Positions 37,132 to 47,640 of a stretch of 64,000 nucleotides of DNA are shown in pieces. The notes beneath the pieces are model-generated. The model was not told the DNA's origin. It saw only the letters and a program-made list of their open reading frames with translations, and ran no database searches. The stretch comes from Pempheris klunzingeri (lineage: Eukaryota; Chordata; Actinopteri; Acropomatiformes; Pempheridae). The position numbers were made by a program, and so were the translations under genes. Location: assembly GCF_042242105.1 (NCBI RefSeq), contig NC_092020.1, forward strand, positions 13,395,288-13,459,287, given 5' to 3'. The stretch's first letter is position 1; each line of letters opens with the position of its first letter.

Positions 37132-37306
37132 CTGAAAATATCGGCAATTACTTTTTTTTTGGCACTTTTATTCTTCACTGGATTTTGATGTTGTAGATTT
37201 TCGACATTAAAGGTTAGGCAGGAGTGGCTCGTTCAGTTTGAATACACTGGACTATTCAGACCAGTCAGTTCACATACTGATGATGATGTTGTTTTACTTA
37301 GTCACT

Positions 37307-37330
37307 GTTGGTGGTGCTGTTGCCTAGGCA
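37307..37330 (+). promoter_or_regulatory. CSE-like element of V8 (TGCT variant)
   Basis: TTGGTGGTGCTGTTGCCTAG lies about 220 bp before the V8 start. It aligns with the group 2 element GACGCTGTTG but has TGCT in place of the CGCT core. Confidence 0.6.
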
Positions 37331-37537
37331 GACTATTTGTCTAACATCAGCTTTATCACAAGTCACCGCCCGTCTTCGTCTTCTGAACTGGCGATGTTTA
37401 TGCTCAGTACGGCTCTTCTGTGGATGCCACTGTAAGGATTTGACTGACGATTAGAAAATACGGTCTCTCTCATATACGCGCGCTCTCTCTCTATGCGGAT
37501 AGCTGCGTAATTTTGGATCTAGTATTTATGAGAAGGA

Positions 37538-39940
37538 ATGGATTTCCTGAAGACCAAAAGGACTTCATTGGATTGGAGGGTCTCCATTTTTCTTTTCTGT
37601 GTTGTTGCTGTGGTTAGCGGACAAATCCGTTATTCTATACCAGAGGAGATGAGGAAAGGGCTGTTTGTGGGAGACGTTGCAAAAGACCTGGGTTTGGATG
37701 TAAAAAGGTTGGTTTCTGGTCGTGCTCGTCTTGTTATAGACGATGAAATCCAGTACGTCGCGCTGAACCAGAACAAAGGACATATGGTTGTCAATGAAAG
37801 AATCGACAGAGAAAAATTGTGCGCCAAGAAATCACCCTGTAGCTTTAGTCTAGAGATTGTCCTCGAAGATCCACTTGAACTGTTTTCCATTACCATCGAA
37901 GTACAAGATATAAACGACCATGCTCCTGCTTTTCCCAAAAGGGAAATTAATTTGGAAATAAGCGAATCGACGCGCACGGGGACTGCATTCTTGCTTGATA
38001 GTGCAGCTGATCCTGACGTAGGAATAAATTCATTGCAAAGTTACTCTTTAAAAGCAAACGATCATTTTGTTCTGAAACAGCACAGTCGCGTAGATGGAAG
38101 TAAATATGCTGAAATGATGCTTCAGAGCGGTTTGGACCGCGAGAAGCAGAGCGAGCATACGCTCATATTAACCGCTGTAGATGGCGGTGAACCACAGAGG
38201 TCTGGAACAGTCAAGATACATGTATCTGTTCTGGACGCAAACGACAACGCACCGGTTTTTACGCAGCCCGCATATAAAGCGTCTGTCTTGGAGAATGTAT
38301 TGCGAGGCACAATTATTGCTAGAGTCACTGCCGTAGATGCAGACGAAGGTTACAATGGTAACGTTACATATTCCTTCACCCACTTAGAGGATGATTCATC
38401 ATTTCCTTTCCAAATAAATTCTCACACGGGAGAGGTAAAACTCACCGGTGACATCGATTACGAGATTTCTCCAAATTACGAAATAAATATTCAAGCAAAA
38501 GATCCATGGGGAGTAGCGGGCGCCAGCAAATTGATAATTGAGATAGCAGATGTGAATGATAACAGTCCAGTAATCACAATGGCTTCATATTCGGGTAAAA
38601 TTTCAGAGGATTCTACCCCTGGCACAGTCGTGGCGCTGATTAGTGTCCAAGATAAAGATTCCGGTAAAAATGGACAGGTTCATTTAAATATAGGTGAAAA
38701 TCTCCCTTTCAAAGTTAAGTCGTCTCTCAGAAACTATTACACGTTGGTCACGGAGCAAAATCTGGACCGAGAAAAGCGCTCCAAGTACAACATTACTCTC
38801 ACTGCCACCGACGAGGGCGTGCCTGCCTTATCAAGCAGAAAGTCTGTTGTTTTAGACGTTACTGATATTAATGACAACGCACCAGCTTTCAGCCAAAGTG
38901 TTTACATCACCCAGGTAATGGAGAACAATTCTCCTGGTGTCGCTCTGTTGCAGATCCACGCCACTGATCCAGATCAGGGTCAGAATGCACGGATATCATT
39001 TTTTCTTGTTGATGGTGAGGTTAATGGAAACCCCGTATCCGCATATTTCTCCATTAATACAGAGACTGGAGTCATTCAGTCTTTACGTTCACTGGACTAT
39101 GAACAAGTCAAAGAGTATAAAATACGAGTTAAAGCGCAGGATGGAGGCTCCCCTCCACTCAGTAGTAATGTGACGGTGAAAATACTGATCCAGGACCAGA
39201 ACGACAACCCCCCTCAGGTTCTGTACCCAGTCCAGACTGGAGGCTCTCTGGTGGATGAGATGGTGCCTCGTTCAGCAGATGTGGGCTACCTGGTGACTAA
39301 AGTGGTGGCTGTGGATGTGGACTCTGGACAGAATGCCTGGCTCTCCTATAAAGTGCAGAAAGCCACAGACAGGGCGCTGTTTGAAGTGGGCTCACAGAAC
39401 GGAGAAATCAGAACTATCCGCCAAGTGACTGATAAAGATGCTGTGAGACAAAGACTGACTGTGATAGTGGAGGACAACGGGCAGCCCTCTCGTTCAGCTA
39501 CAGTCATTGTTAACGTGGCGGTGGCGGACAGCTTCCCTGAAGTGCTGTCGGAGTTCACTGACTTTACTCACGACAAGGAGTACAACGACAACCTGACTTT
39601 TTACTTAGTGTTGGCTCTGGCTGTAGTTTCCTTCCTCTTCATCACGTGTGTGGTGGTTATTATCTCAGTGAAAATCTACAGATGGAGACAGTCTCGCATC
39701 CTGTATCACTCCAACCTGCCTGTGATTCCATATTATCCACCACGTTACTCAGACACTTTGGGGACAGGGACTCTCCAACACGTGTACAACTACGAGGTGT
39801 GCAGGACGACTGACTCCAGAAAGAGTGACATCAAATATGCTCAGCCAATGAGTCAAAGTTTGGTTAGTGTGGATGACGCTGGAACTGAAACTCTGCAGAA
39901 TAGGGGGCAGTCATCAGCAGTATCTCACACGTCTACTCTG
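37538..39940 (+). CDS. pcdh2g-like: V8: clustered protocadherin variable exon, first of group 2, variant tail
   Basis: An 801-residue variable exon from ATG 37538 (GGAATGG). The leader of about 28 residues ends VAVVSG before QIRYSI. EC1 has LCAKKSPC. EC1-EC5 are well diverged from the other group 2 exons. From the start of EC6 (about 39131) to TTDSRKSD in the tail (39829) the DNA is nearly identical to V9-V15. The tail then turns private (IKYAQPMSQSLVSVDDAG...HTSTL) and ends at a CTG|GTAAGT donor, phase 0. The membrane span is at about 686-711. An RE1-like site on the minus strand follows at 40070. The gamma-A-like tail core YNYEVCRTTDSRKSD supports a gamma assignment. Confidence 0.94.
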
Positions 39941-40069
39941 GTAAGTTGGAATCATATCAGCTCTTACTTCATTGAAAATTAAAATAATTGTAGGTTCACG
40001 TTCATGTTTTTGTATTGACGTTATTGATTGTAGCTGGGACAGAGGGCATATAGACCATACTGGAGCTCT

Positions 40070-40090
40070 TTCGCTGTCCATGGTGCTGAA
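40070..40090 (-). promoter_or_regulatory. RE1/NRSE-like silencer site after V8
   Basis: On the minus strand: TTCAGCACC, AT, GGACAGCG at canonical spacing. It lies 130 bp after the donor. This is the best match in the window, and it is inverted relative to the sites after V9-V14. Confidence 0.75.
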
Positions 40091-40466
40091 GTGCTCCTGA
40101 ACTGGTCTACTGCTGTTATATGAGGTCGTTGGGTTCGAATGACTTTGAACAGAACCTGGTTGAATTTCTTTCAACAATTTTGAATAATAATGATAATGAT
40201 GATAACAATAATAATAATAATAGCCAGTAGCAGTAGTATTCATGATATTTTATGGTATGTTTTCAATGGACTGCTAATAGGGCAAGACTGTCTCTTTAAT
40301 TTTCTATTTATTTTTTCTATTCTAGAGACACAAAGGCAATGTCAAGAGACATATCACGCAGATTTTGAAGTCTAACTTTTCTATGACATATGCAGTATCA
40401 AAGTCATCCTACTTACCAAAACGGCATACAAATGATCAGCCATGTCCATTCCATACTTTTTCCCTC

Positions 40467-40518
40467 TCTCTCTCTTTCTCTCTCTCTCTTTCTCCCTCTC
40501 ACTCTCTCTTTCCCTCTC
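40467..40518. repeat. (CT)n tract
   Basis: Simple pyrimidine repeat with TTTC and CCCTC interruptions. Confidence 0.88.
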
Positions 40519-40664
40519 TTCTAACCAGGCGTTGGTTGGTCGTCTTACACATCTATAATTTTGTCAAGAGAAAAAGGAGCTTTAAAGATTAAATATTACC
40601 TATACCGCATTTTTATGTTGAGTGCATCATCTGAAACACAGTGGTTATCTGAGTTTCATGTTTT

Positions 40665-40692
40665 AGCCTCTAAGTGACGCTGTTGCCTGGTA
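40665..40692 (+). promoter_or_regulatory. CSE-like CTCF element of V9
   Basis: CCTCTAAGTGACGCTGTTGC lies about 235 bp before the V9 start. It contains the CGCT core of the group 2 promoters. Confidence 0.78.
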
Positions 40693-40914
40693 AATCAATT
40701 CTGCTTGACATTGTGAGGCAGTGCTGCTCCCTCCCCTGTTACTGCATTTTACAAGAGGACATGGTCTGTGTTCCGTGCGAGCTGGGGCTCATCGGATGCA
40801 CAGTTGATTAACACTTCTATCGTTGATCGACATTGATCTGGAATTTATACTTTTTTCCTCACTGAGTTGAAATATTCAGTCAATCTTTCAGTTGGCTTGA
40901 GGACCCTCTTTAAC

Positions 40915-43344
40915 ATGGCATTTAAAAATCATCGAGACAGCGGAGTAAGACGGCGATTGCAAGGGGCAGCGTGTCTGTCTATTTTTCAGCTTATTTTTCT
41001 TAATCAAGCAGGTGCGCAGATCCGGTATTCGATCCCAGAGGAGATGAAAAAAGGGTCCCTTGTTGGTAACGTTGCACAAGACTTTGGTCTGGATCTGAAA
41101 AGGCTCCGTTCTGGCCGGGCCCGTATCGTGACCGGAGAAAACATCCAGTACACCGAGCTGAAAATAGACAAAGGGATTCTAGTCGTCAAAGAGAGAATCG
41201 ACCGAGAGCAGCTGTGTGGAGACGTAACACCGTGCAGTTTTGCCTTTGAGATTTTACTGGAAAAACCAATGGAGTTGCACCCTGTGACTATAGAAGTGTT
41301 GGACGTCAACGACAACGCTCCCACTTTCCAAAACAGTCACTTGGAATTTGAAATAAGCGAATCAGCTGCGCTTGGTTCCCATTTTGTTTTGGAGAGTGCG
41401 GACGATGCTGACGTTGGGGAAAACGGTCTGCAGAACTACGTTTTAACTCCGAACGAAAATTTTGTTTTGAAACAGCACGTAAATCCAGACGGCAGTAAAT
41501 ACGCCGAAATGGTGCTTCAGAAACCCTTAGACAGAGAGGAACAGCCACGCCTGTCTCTAAAGCTGTTGGCTGTGGACGGTGGAAATCCCCAGAGATCTGG
41601 TACAGTAAATATAGACGTCAACATTTTAGATGCCAATGATAATGCTCCTGTGTTTAATCAGTCTGTGTATAAGGCCACGGTGGTTGAAAATGCACCAAAG
41701 GGCACATGCATCGTTGCTGTGAATGCAAGCGACATAGACAGCGGTTCAAACGGACAAGTAACTTATTCCTTTTCAAAATCAAAAGCAGGAATAGCTGATT
41801 TGTTCGATATCGATGCAACTACTGGAAGAATATATGTGGCAAAGGAAATAGATTTTGAAAAAGACAAAAAAATTGAGTTCAGGGTTGAAGCTAAAGATCA
41901 AGGCGGACTGACAGACTCTAGCAAAATTGAAATTGAGATTTTCGATGTTAATGATAATGCTCCGGTCATAAGCGTCATGTCGTTCACGAGCCCGGTTTCA
42001 GAAGACTCCCCGGTTGGTACCACCATTGGCATAATTAATGTTAAAGATCTTGATTCGGGTGAAAATGGACAAGTAAGATGCATGATCGAAGGCAATGTTC
42101 CTTTTAAAATTAAATCCAATGTGAGAAATTATTATGCGTTGATTACTGATGCTGCTTTAGATCGCGAAAATCTTTCTGAATGTAATATCAGTGTTATAGC
42201 CTCGGACGCAGGATCACCTCCCCTCTCAACTAAAAGAACCTTTAATCTAAAGGTCTCAGATGTGAACGATAATGCTCCGGTATTTCCACATGGCTCGTAC
42301 AGTGCATTTATCGCAGAAAATAACTCTCCAGGTGTATCTATAGTAAGTGTAAATGCTAAAGACCCTGATGAAAACCAAAACGCCCGCGTTTCCTATATTT
42401 TGGAAGAGTGTGAGATCGGTGGATCTCCAGCTACTGAATACGTTTCTGTAAATGCAGAAAGTGGAGTGATACACGCAGTGCGCTCATTTGATTATGAGCA
42501 GATAAAAAAGCTGGTTTTCGTCGTCAAGGCGCAGGATGGAGGCTCCCCTCCACTCAGTAGTAATGTGACGGTGAAAGTACTGATCCAGGACCAGAACGAC
42601 AACCCCCCTCAGGTTCTGTACCCAGTCCAGACTGGAGGCTCTCTGGTGGATGAGATGGTGCCTCGTTCAGCAGATGTGGGCTACCTGGTGACTAAAGTGG
42701 TGGCTGTGGATGTGGACTCTGGACAGAATGCCTGGCTCTCCTATAAAGTGCAGAAAGCCACAGACAGGGCGCTGTTTGAAGTGGGCTCACAGAACGGAGA
42801 AATCAGAACTATCCGCCAAGTGACTGATAAAGATGCTGTGAGACAAAGACTGACTGTGATAGTGGAGGACAACGGGCAGCCCTCTCGTTCAGCTACAGTC
42901 ATTGTTAACGTGGCGGTGGCGGACAGCTTCCCTGAAGTGCTGTCGGAGTTCACTGACTTTACTCACGACAAGGAGTACAACGACAACCTGACTTTTTACT
43001 TAGTGTTGGCTCTGGCTGTAGTTTCCTTCCTCTTCATCACGTGTGTGGTGGTTATTATCTCAGTGAAAATCTACAGATGGAGACAGTCTCGCATCCTGTA
43101 TCACTCCAACCTGCCTGTGATTCCATATTATCCACCACGTTACTCAGACACTTTGGGGACAGGGACTCTCCAACACGTGTACAACTACGAGGTGTGCAGG
43201 ACGACTGACTCCAGAAAGAGTGACTGTAAGTTCGGCAGAGCTGGTAGTCAGAACGTGCTGATTATGGAGCCCAGTTCAACAGGGACGATGCAGCGGATAC
43301 AGAGTGAGAAGAGCATCCTGGATGAACCAGACTCTCCTCTAGAG
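40915..43344 (+). CDS. pcdh2g-like: V9: clustered protocadherin variable exon, group 2 (gamma-A-like)
   Basis: An 810-residue variable exon. ATG 40915 is the first ATG of the open frame. The leader of about 34 residues ends FLNQAGA before QIRYSI. EC1 carries LCGDVTPC, and from FGLDLKRLRSGRARIVTGE onward matches the other group 2 exons. EC2-EC3 are distinctive (ALGSHFVLESADDADVGENG). The membrane span is at about 692-717. The 93-residue tail contains YNYEVCRTTDSRKSDCKF and ends DEPDSPLE. The donor is GAG|GTGAGT, phase 0. A family-typical calcium motif is altered in EC4 (LDRENLSECN, with Cys replacing the usual Tyr). An RE1-like site follows at 43403. Confidence 0.95.
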
Positions 43345-43989
43345 GTGAGTTAAGTAATGCAGCTTCGTCTCTTTGCCGTTATTTCTCTATGTGCGTAGTC
43401 AGTTGCAGCACCAAGGACAGCATCGCAGTCCGTTTGGATCAGTCCTAGGAAGCATGTGTCTCTATTCATAGTCAGAGCTCCAAAAATGTATTGGCTTCAT
43501 GCTCTTTCAGCTGTTTTATTGTCTTACACGTTGATTGCGTTAATACTTCGTCGTATTTTATGTTACCTTGAGTGATCTACAGAGTCTCTTGATGTGCATT
43601 CACTCATTATTGTTGCAGAAAACTGGTTTACATGTGACTTAAATCGTGATAGTGACCAAAAATGCTCCTTTTAACATCAACTGGTTTTACCAGACTCCCA
43701 TTGATTTCCTTCCCTGCGCCTCCCGATACATTTTGATGGTATTTTGTTTTTCATTCATTTGTCTGCAGTGTATTGCAGAGCAGCGTTTATTCACATATTT
43801 GTTCATTATGAGAGCGGCATTCACATAAAGTTCAGGTTTAGTCTGTTTCTTATCTTAGTGTTTTTTGATTAATCATTGCCCTCAAAGTATCCTAATGTTT
43901 AGTTTATTTGATTATTCACCAGTGAAATGTAATATACCGCCTCATATTTGCACAAATCGTTCTAAATTGCATGAAGTTACTGATTTTGA
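43345..43989. other. V9-V10 spacer
   Basis: RE1-like site at the left, otherwise no feature. The spacer is nearly identical to the V10-V11 spacer (46712-47356), so the duplication unit includes it. Confidence 0.75.
43403..43423 (+). promoter_or_regulatory. RE1/NRSE-like site after V9
   Basis: TTGCAGCACC, AA, GGACAGCAT at canonical spacing, 58 bp after the donor. The left half has one extra mismatch compared with V10's site. Confidence 0.6.
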
Positions 43990-44015
43990 ACTCTAAGGGA
44001 CGCTGTTGGCCAATC
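43990..44015 (+). promoter_or_regulatory. CSE-like CTCF element of V10
   Basis: CTCTAAGGGACGCTGTTGGC lies about 270 bp before the V10 start. Confidence 0.8.
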
Positions 44016-44272
44016 CAACATAATCTTTGAAACATTACCACACTGTCCCCTCCCTCACCGCCGTGGCCTCTGAGAGAAAAGGAGATGTTGTGCATTATGT
44101 GGGCTGACATCCGAGGAAAACAGACTCGCATTCATTCATCCTTCTTTTCAGATATATACAGTAAATTAAAAGGACAAGATTATTCTCCACTTTAGAAGTA
44201 CATTCCCTTTTTTAGAGTTGTTATCGTGCCCCTGGATCTTTGTCGAACATATTTTCGTGTTTTTCTTGTGCT

Positions 44273-46711
44273 ATGGCATGTGGAGTACCACCCTACACTC
44301 GGTGCGTAAAATGGCGCTTTGGCTGCGGACAGAATTGGCAGCTTCTGTTTTTCCTTGTATATTTCATCCATATGGTCAGCGGACATATCCGATATTCAAT
44401 CCCAGAAGAGATGAAGAAAGGCTCCCTGATCGGTAATTTAGCTCAAGATCTTGGTCTGGATCTGAAAAGGCTCCGTTCTGGCCGGGCCCGTATCGTGACC
44501 GGAGAAAACATCCAGTACACCGAGCTGAAGGCAGACAAAGGGACTCTAGTCGTTAAAGAGAGAATAGACCGAGAGCAGCTTTGTGGAGACGTAACACCAT
44601 GTAGCTTCAGTTTTGAAGTGATTTTAGAAAACCCGATGGAGCTACATCAAATTACGGTTGAAATAACAGACATAAATGATCATTCGCCCACATTCAAAAG
44701 AGATAATATCCATTTTGAAATCAGCGAAATAGCTAATAGTGGGGCTCGATTTCCTTTGACCGGTGCAGAAGACCCAGATGTGGGTGTCAATGGACTGAGG
44801 GAATATTTACTGAGCGAGAATGAACATTTTGTTCTGAAACAAACCTCTCATGCAGATGGAAAGAAATACGCAGAGATGGTTTTACAGAAGCCTTTGGACA
44901 GAGAGACAAATCCTCATCTGTCCCTAAAGCTGATAGCCGTAGACGGTGGGACTCCGCAGAGATCTGGTACAGTAAATATAGATATAACTGTTCTTGATGC
45001 CAATGACAACGCGCCTGTATTTAATCAGTCTGTGTACAAAGCTACAGTGATGGAAAACTCTCCCAGAGATTCCTACGTTACCACTGTTAATGCTAGTGAC
45101 GCAGACTCCGGCTCAAATAGTATTGTAACGTATTATTTCTCAGATCTAAACAGTGGTCTCAGTGATTTGTTTATGATTGATGAAAAAACTGGTATTATTT
45201 TGATAACAGGTTTAGTTGATTACGAAAAAGAGAAAAAGTACGAACTTAGAATCGAGGCCAAAGATCAGGGAGGTTTGACAGATTCAAGCAAAGTGATAAT
45301 TGAAGTAACTGATGTAAATGACAACGCCCCTACCATAAGCGTCATGTCATTCACTAGTCCTGTGTCAGAGGACTCTCCTCCTGGTACAACTATTGGGATT
45401 ATTAATGTCAAAGACCTCGATTCAGGTGATAACGGACAAGTAAATTGTAGGATAGAACAAAATGCTCCTTTCAAGATTCAGTCTAATTTAAGAAATTACT
45501 ACACTTTGGTAACAGATACTGTATTAGATCGTGAAAGTGTTTCAGAGTATAACATCAGTGTAGTTGCGACAGATGCAGGGATGCCTCCTCTCTCTACTAG
45601 AAGAAGCTTCCAGTTAAAGGTCTCTGATGTGAACGACAATGCTCCAGTGTTTTCACAGGGTGTTTATAATGCGTTTATCACAGAGAATAACTCTCCAGGT
45701 ATTTCTGTTCTCACGCTGAGGGCTAAAGATCCTGATGAAAACCAAAACGCCCGAATATCTTATATTCTGGAGGATTCTGACCTTGATGGATCTCCTGTGT
45801 CTCACTGTGTGTCAGTTAATGCAGAAAGTGGAGTGATACACGCAGTGCGCTCATTTGATTATGAGCAGATAAAAAAGCTGGTTTTCGTCGTCAAAGCGCA
45901 GGATGGAGGCTCCCCTCCACTCAGTAGTAATGTGACAGTGAAAGTACTGATCCAGGACCAGAACGACAACCCCCCTCAGGTTCTGTACCCAGTCCAGACT
46001 GGAGGCTCTCTGGTGGATGAGATGGTGCCTCGTTCAGCAGATGTGGGCTACCTGGTGACTAAAGTGGTGGCTGTGGATGTGGACTCTGGACAGAATGCCT
46101 GGCTCTCCTATAAAGTGCAGAAAGCCACAGACAGGGCGCTGTTTGAAGTGGGCTCACAGAACGGAGAAATCAGAACTATCCGCCAAGTGACTGATAAAGA
46201 TGCTGTGAGACAAAGACTGACTGTGATAGTGGAGGACAACGGGCAGCCCTCTCGTTCAGCTACAGTCATTGTTAACGTGGCGGTGGCGGACAGCTTCCCT
46301 GAAGTGCTGTCGGAGTTCACTGACTTTACTCACGACAAGGAGTACAACGACAACCTGACTTTTTACTTAGTGTTGGCTCTGGCTGTAGTTTCCTTCCTCT
46401 TCATCACGTGTGTGGTGGTTATTATCTCAGTGAAAATCTACAGATGGAGACAGTCTCGCATCCTGTATCACTCCAACCTGCCTGTGATTCCATATTATCC
46501 ACCACGTTACTCAGACACTTTGGGGACAGGGACTCTCCAACACGTGTACAACTACGAGGTGTGCAGGACGACTGACTCCAGAAAGAGTGACTGTAAGTTC
46601 GGCAGAGCTGGTAGTCAGAACGTGCTGATAATGGAGCCCAGTTCAACAGGGACGATGCAGCGGATACAGAGTGAGAAGAGCATCCTGGATGAACCAGACT
46701 CTCCTCTAGAG
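44273..46711 (+). CDS. pcdh2g-like: V10: clustered protocadherin variable exon, group 2 (gamma-A-like)
   Basis: An 813-residue variable exon. ATG 44273 (GCTATGG) is the first ATG in the open frame. The leader of about 37 residues ends FIHMVSG before HIRYSI. EC1 has LCGDVTPC, EC1-EC6 run to about residue 685, the membrane span is at about 695-720, and the tail ends DEPDSPLE. The donor is GAG|GTGAGT, phase 0. It is a near copy of V11, with differences such as NLAQDL/NVAQDL, SEIANSG/SESANSG and LDANDN/LDNNDN. Its EC4-EC6 block (from SFTSPVSEDSPPG) also recurs in V13 and V15. Confidence 0.95.
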
Positions 46712-46770
46712 GTGAGTTAAGTAATGCAGCTTCGTCTCTGTGCCGTTATTTCTCTACGTGCGTAGTCAGT

Positions 46771-46791
46771 TTCAGCACCAAGGACAGCATC
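46771..46791 (+). promoter_or_regulatory. RE1/NRSE-like site after V10
   Basis: TTCAGCACC, AA, GGACAGCATC at canonical spacing, 60 bp after the donor. Confidence 0.7.
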
Positions 46792-47356
46792 GCAGTCCGT
46801 TTGGATCAGTTCTAGGAAGCATGTGTCTCTCTTCATAGTCAGAGCTCCAAAAATGTATTGGCTTCATGCTCTTTCAGCTGTTTTATTGTCTTACACGTTG
46901 ATTGCGTTAATACTTCGTCGTATTTTATGTTACCTTGAGTGATCTACAGAGTCTCTTGATGTGCATTCACTCGTTATTGTTGCAGAAAACTGGTTTACAT
47001 GTGACTTAAATCGTGATAGTGACCAAAAATTCTCCTTTTAGCATCAACTGGTTTTACCAGACTCCCATTGATTTCCTTCCCTGCGCCTCCCGATACATTT
47101 TGATGGTATTTTGTTTTTCATTCATTTGTCTGCAGTGTATTGCAGAGCAGCGTTTGTTCACATATTTGTTCATTATGAGAGCGGCATTCACATGAAGTTC
47201 AGGTTTAGTCTGTTTCATATCTTAGTGTTTTTTGATTAATCATTGCCCTCAAAGTATCCTAATGTTTAGTTTATTTGATTATTCACCAGTGAAATGTAAT
47301 ATACCGCTTCATATTTGCACAAATCGTTCTAAATTGCATGAAGTTACTGATTTTGG

Positions 47357-47382
47357 ACTCTAAGGGACGCTGTTGGCCAATC
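47357..47382 (+). promoter_or_regulatory. CSE-like CTCF element of V11
   Basis: CTCTAAGGGACGCTGTTGGC lies about 270 bp before the V11 start, identical to the V10 element. Confidence 0.8.
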
Positions 47383-47640
47383 CAACATAATCTTTGAAAC
47401 ATTACCACACTGTCCCCTCCCTCACCGCCGTGGCCTCTGAGAGAAAAGGAGATGTTGTGCATTATGTGGGCTGACATCCGAGGAAAACAGACTCGCATTC
47501 ATTCATCCTTCTATTCAGATATATACAGTAAATTAAAAGGACAAGATTATTCTCCACTTTAGAGGTACATTCCCTTTTTTTAGAGTTTTTGTCGTGCCCC
47601 TGGATCTTTGTCGAACATATTTTCGTGTTTTTCTTGTGCT

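Larger units (their letters stand above)
34139..37306. other. V7-V8 spacer, no constant exon seen
   Basis: 3.2 kb of AT-rich DNA with a TATC tract. If V7 closed an alpha cluster, its constant exons (a short exon with a PNxDWR-like motif and a last exon rich in Lys codons) should lie here. I find no such motif, no Lys-rich frame and no GC-rich coding patch. Confidence 0.7.
39941..40664. other. V8-V9 spacer
   Basis: Contains the RE1-like site, an AAT/GAT-rich stretch near 40.2 kb and a (CT)n tract at 40467-40518. No other feature seen. Confidence 0.7.
43345..46711 (+). repeat. Tandem duplication unit 1 (spacer plus V10)
   Basis: This spacer and exon repeat with a period of about 3368 bp as 46712-50079. 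Promoter, leader and exon are nearly identical between the two units. Confidence 0.9.
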
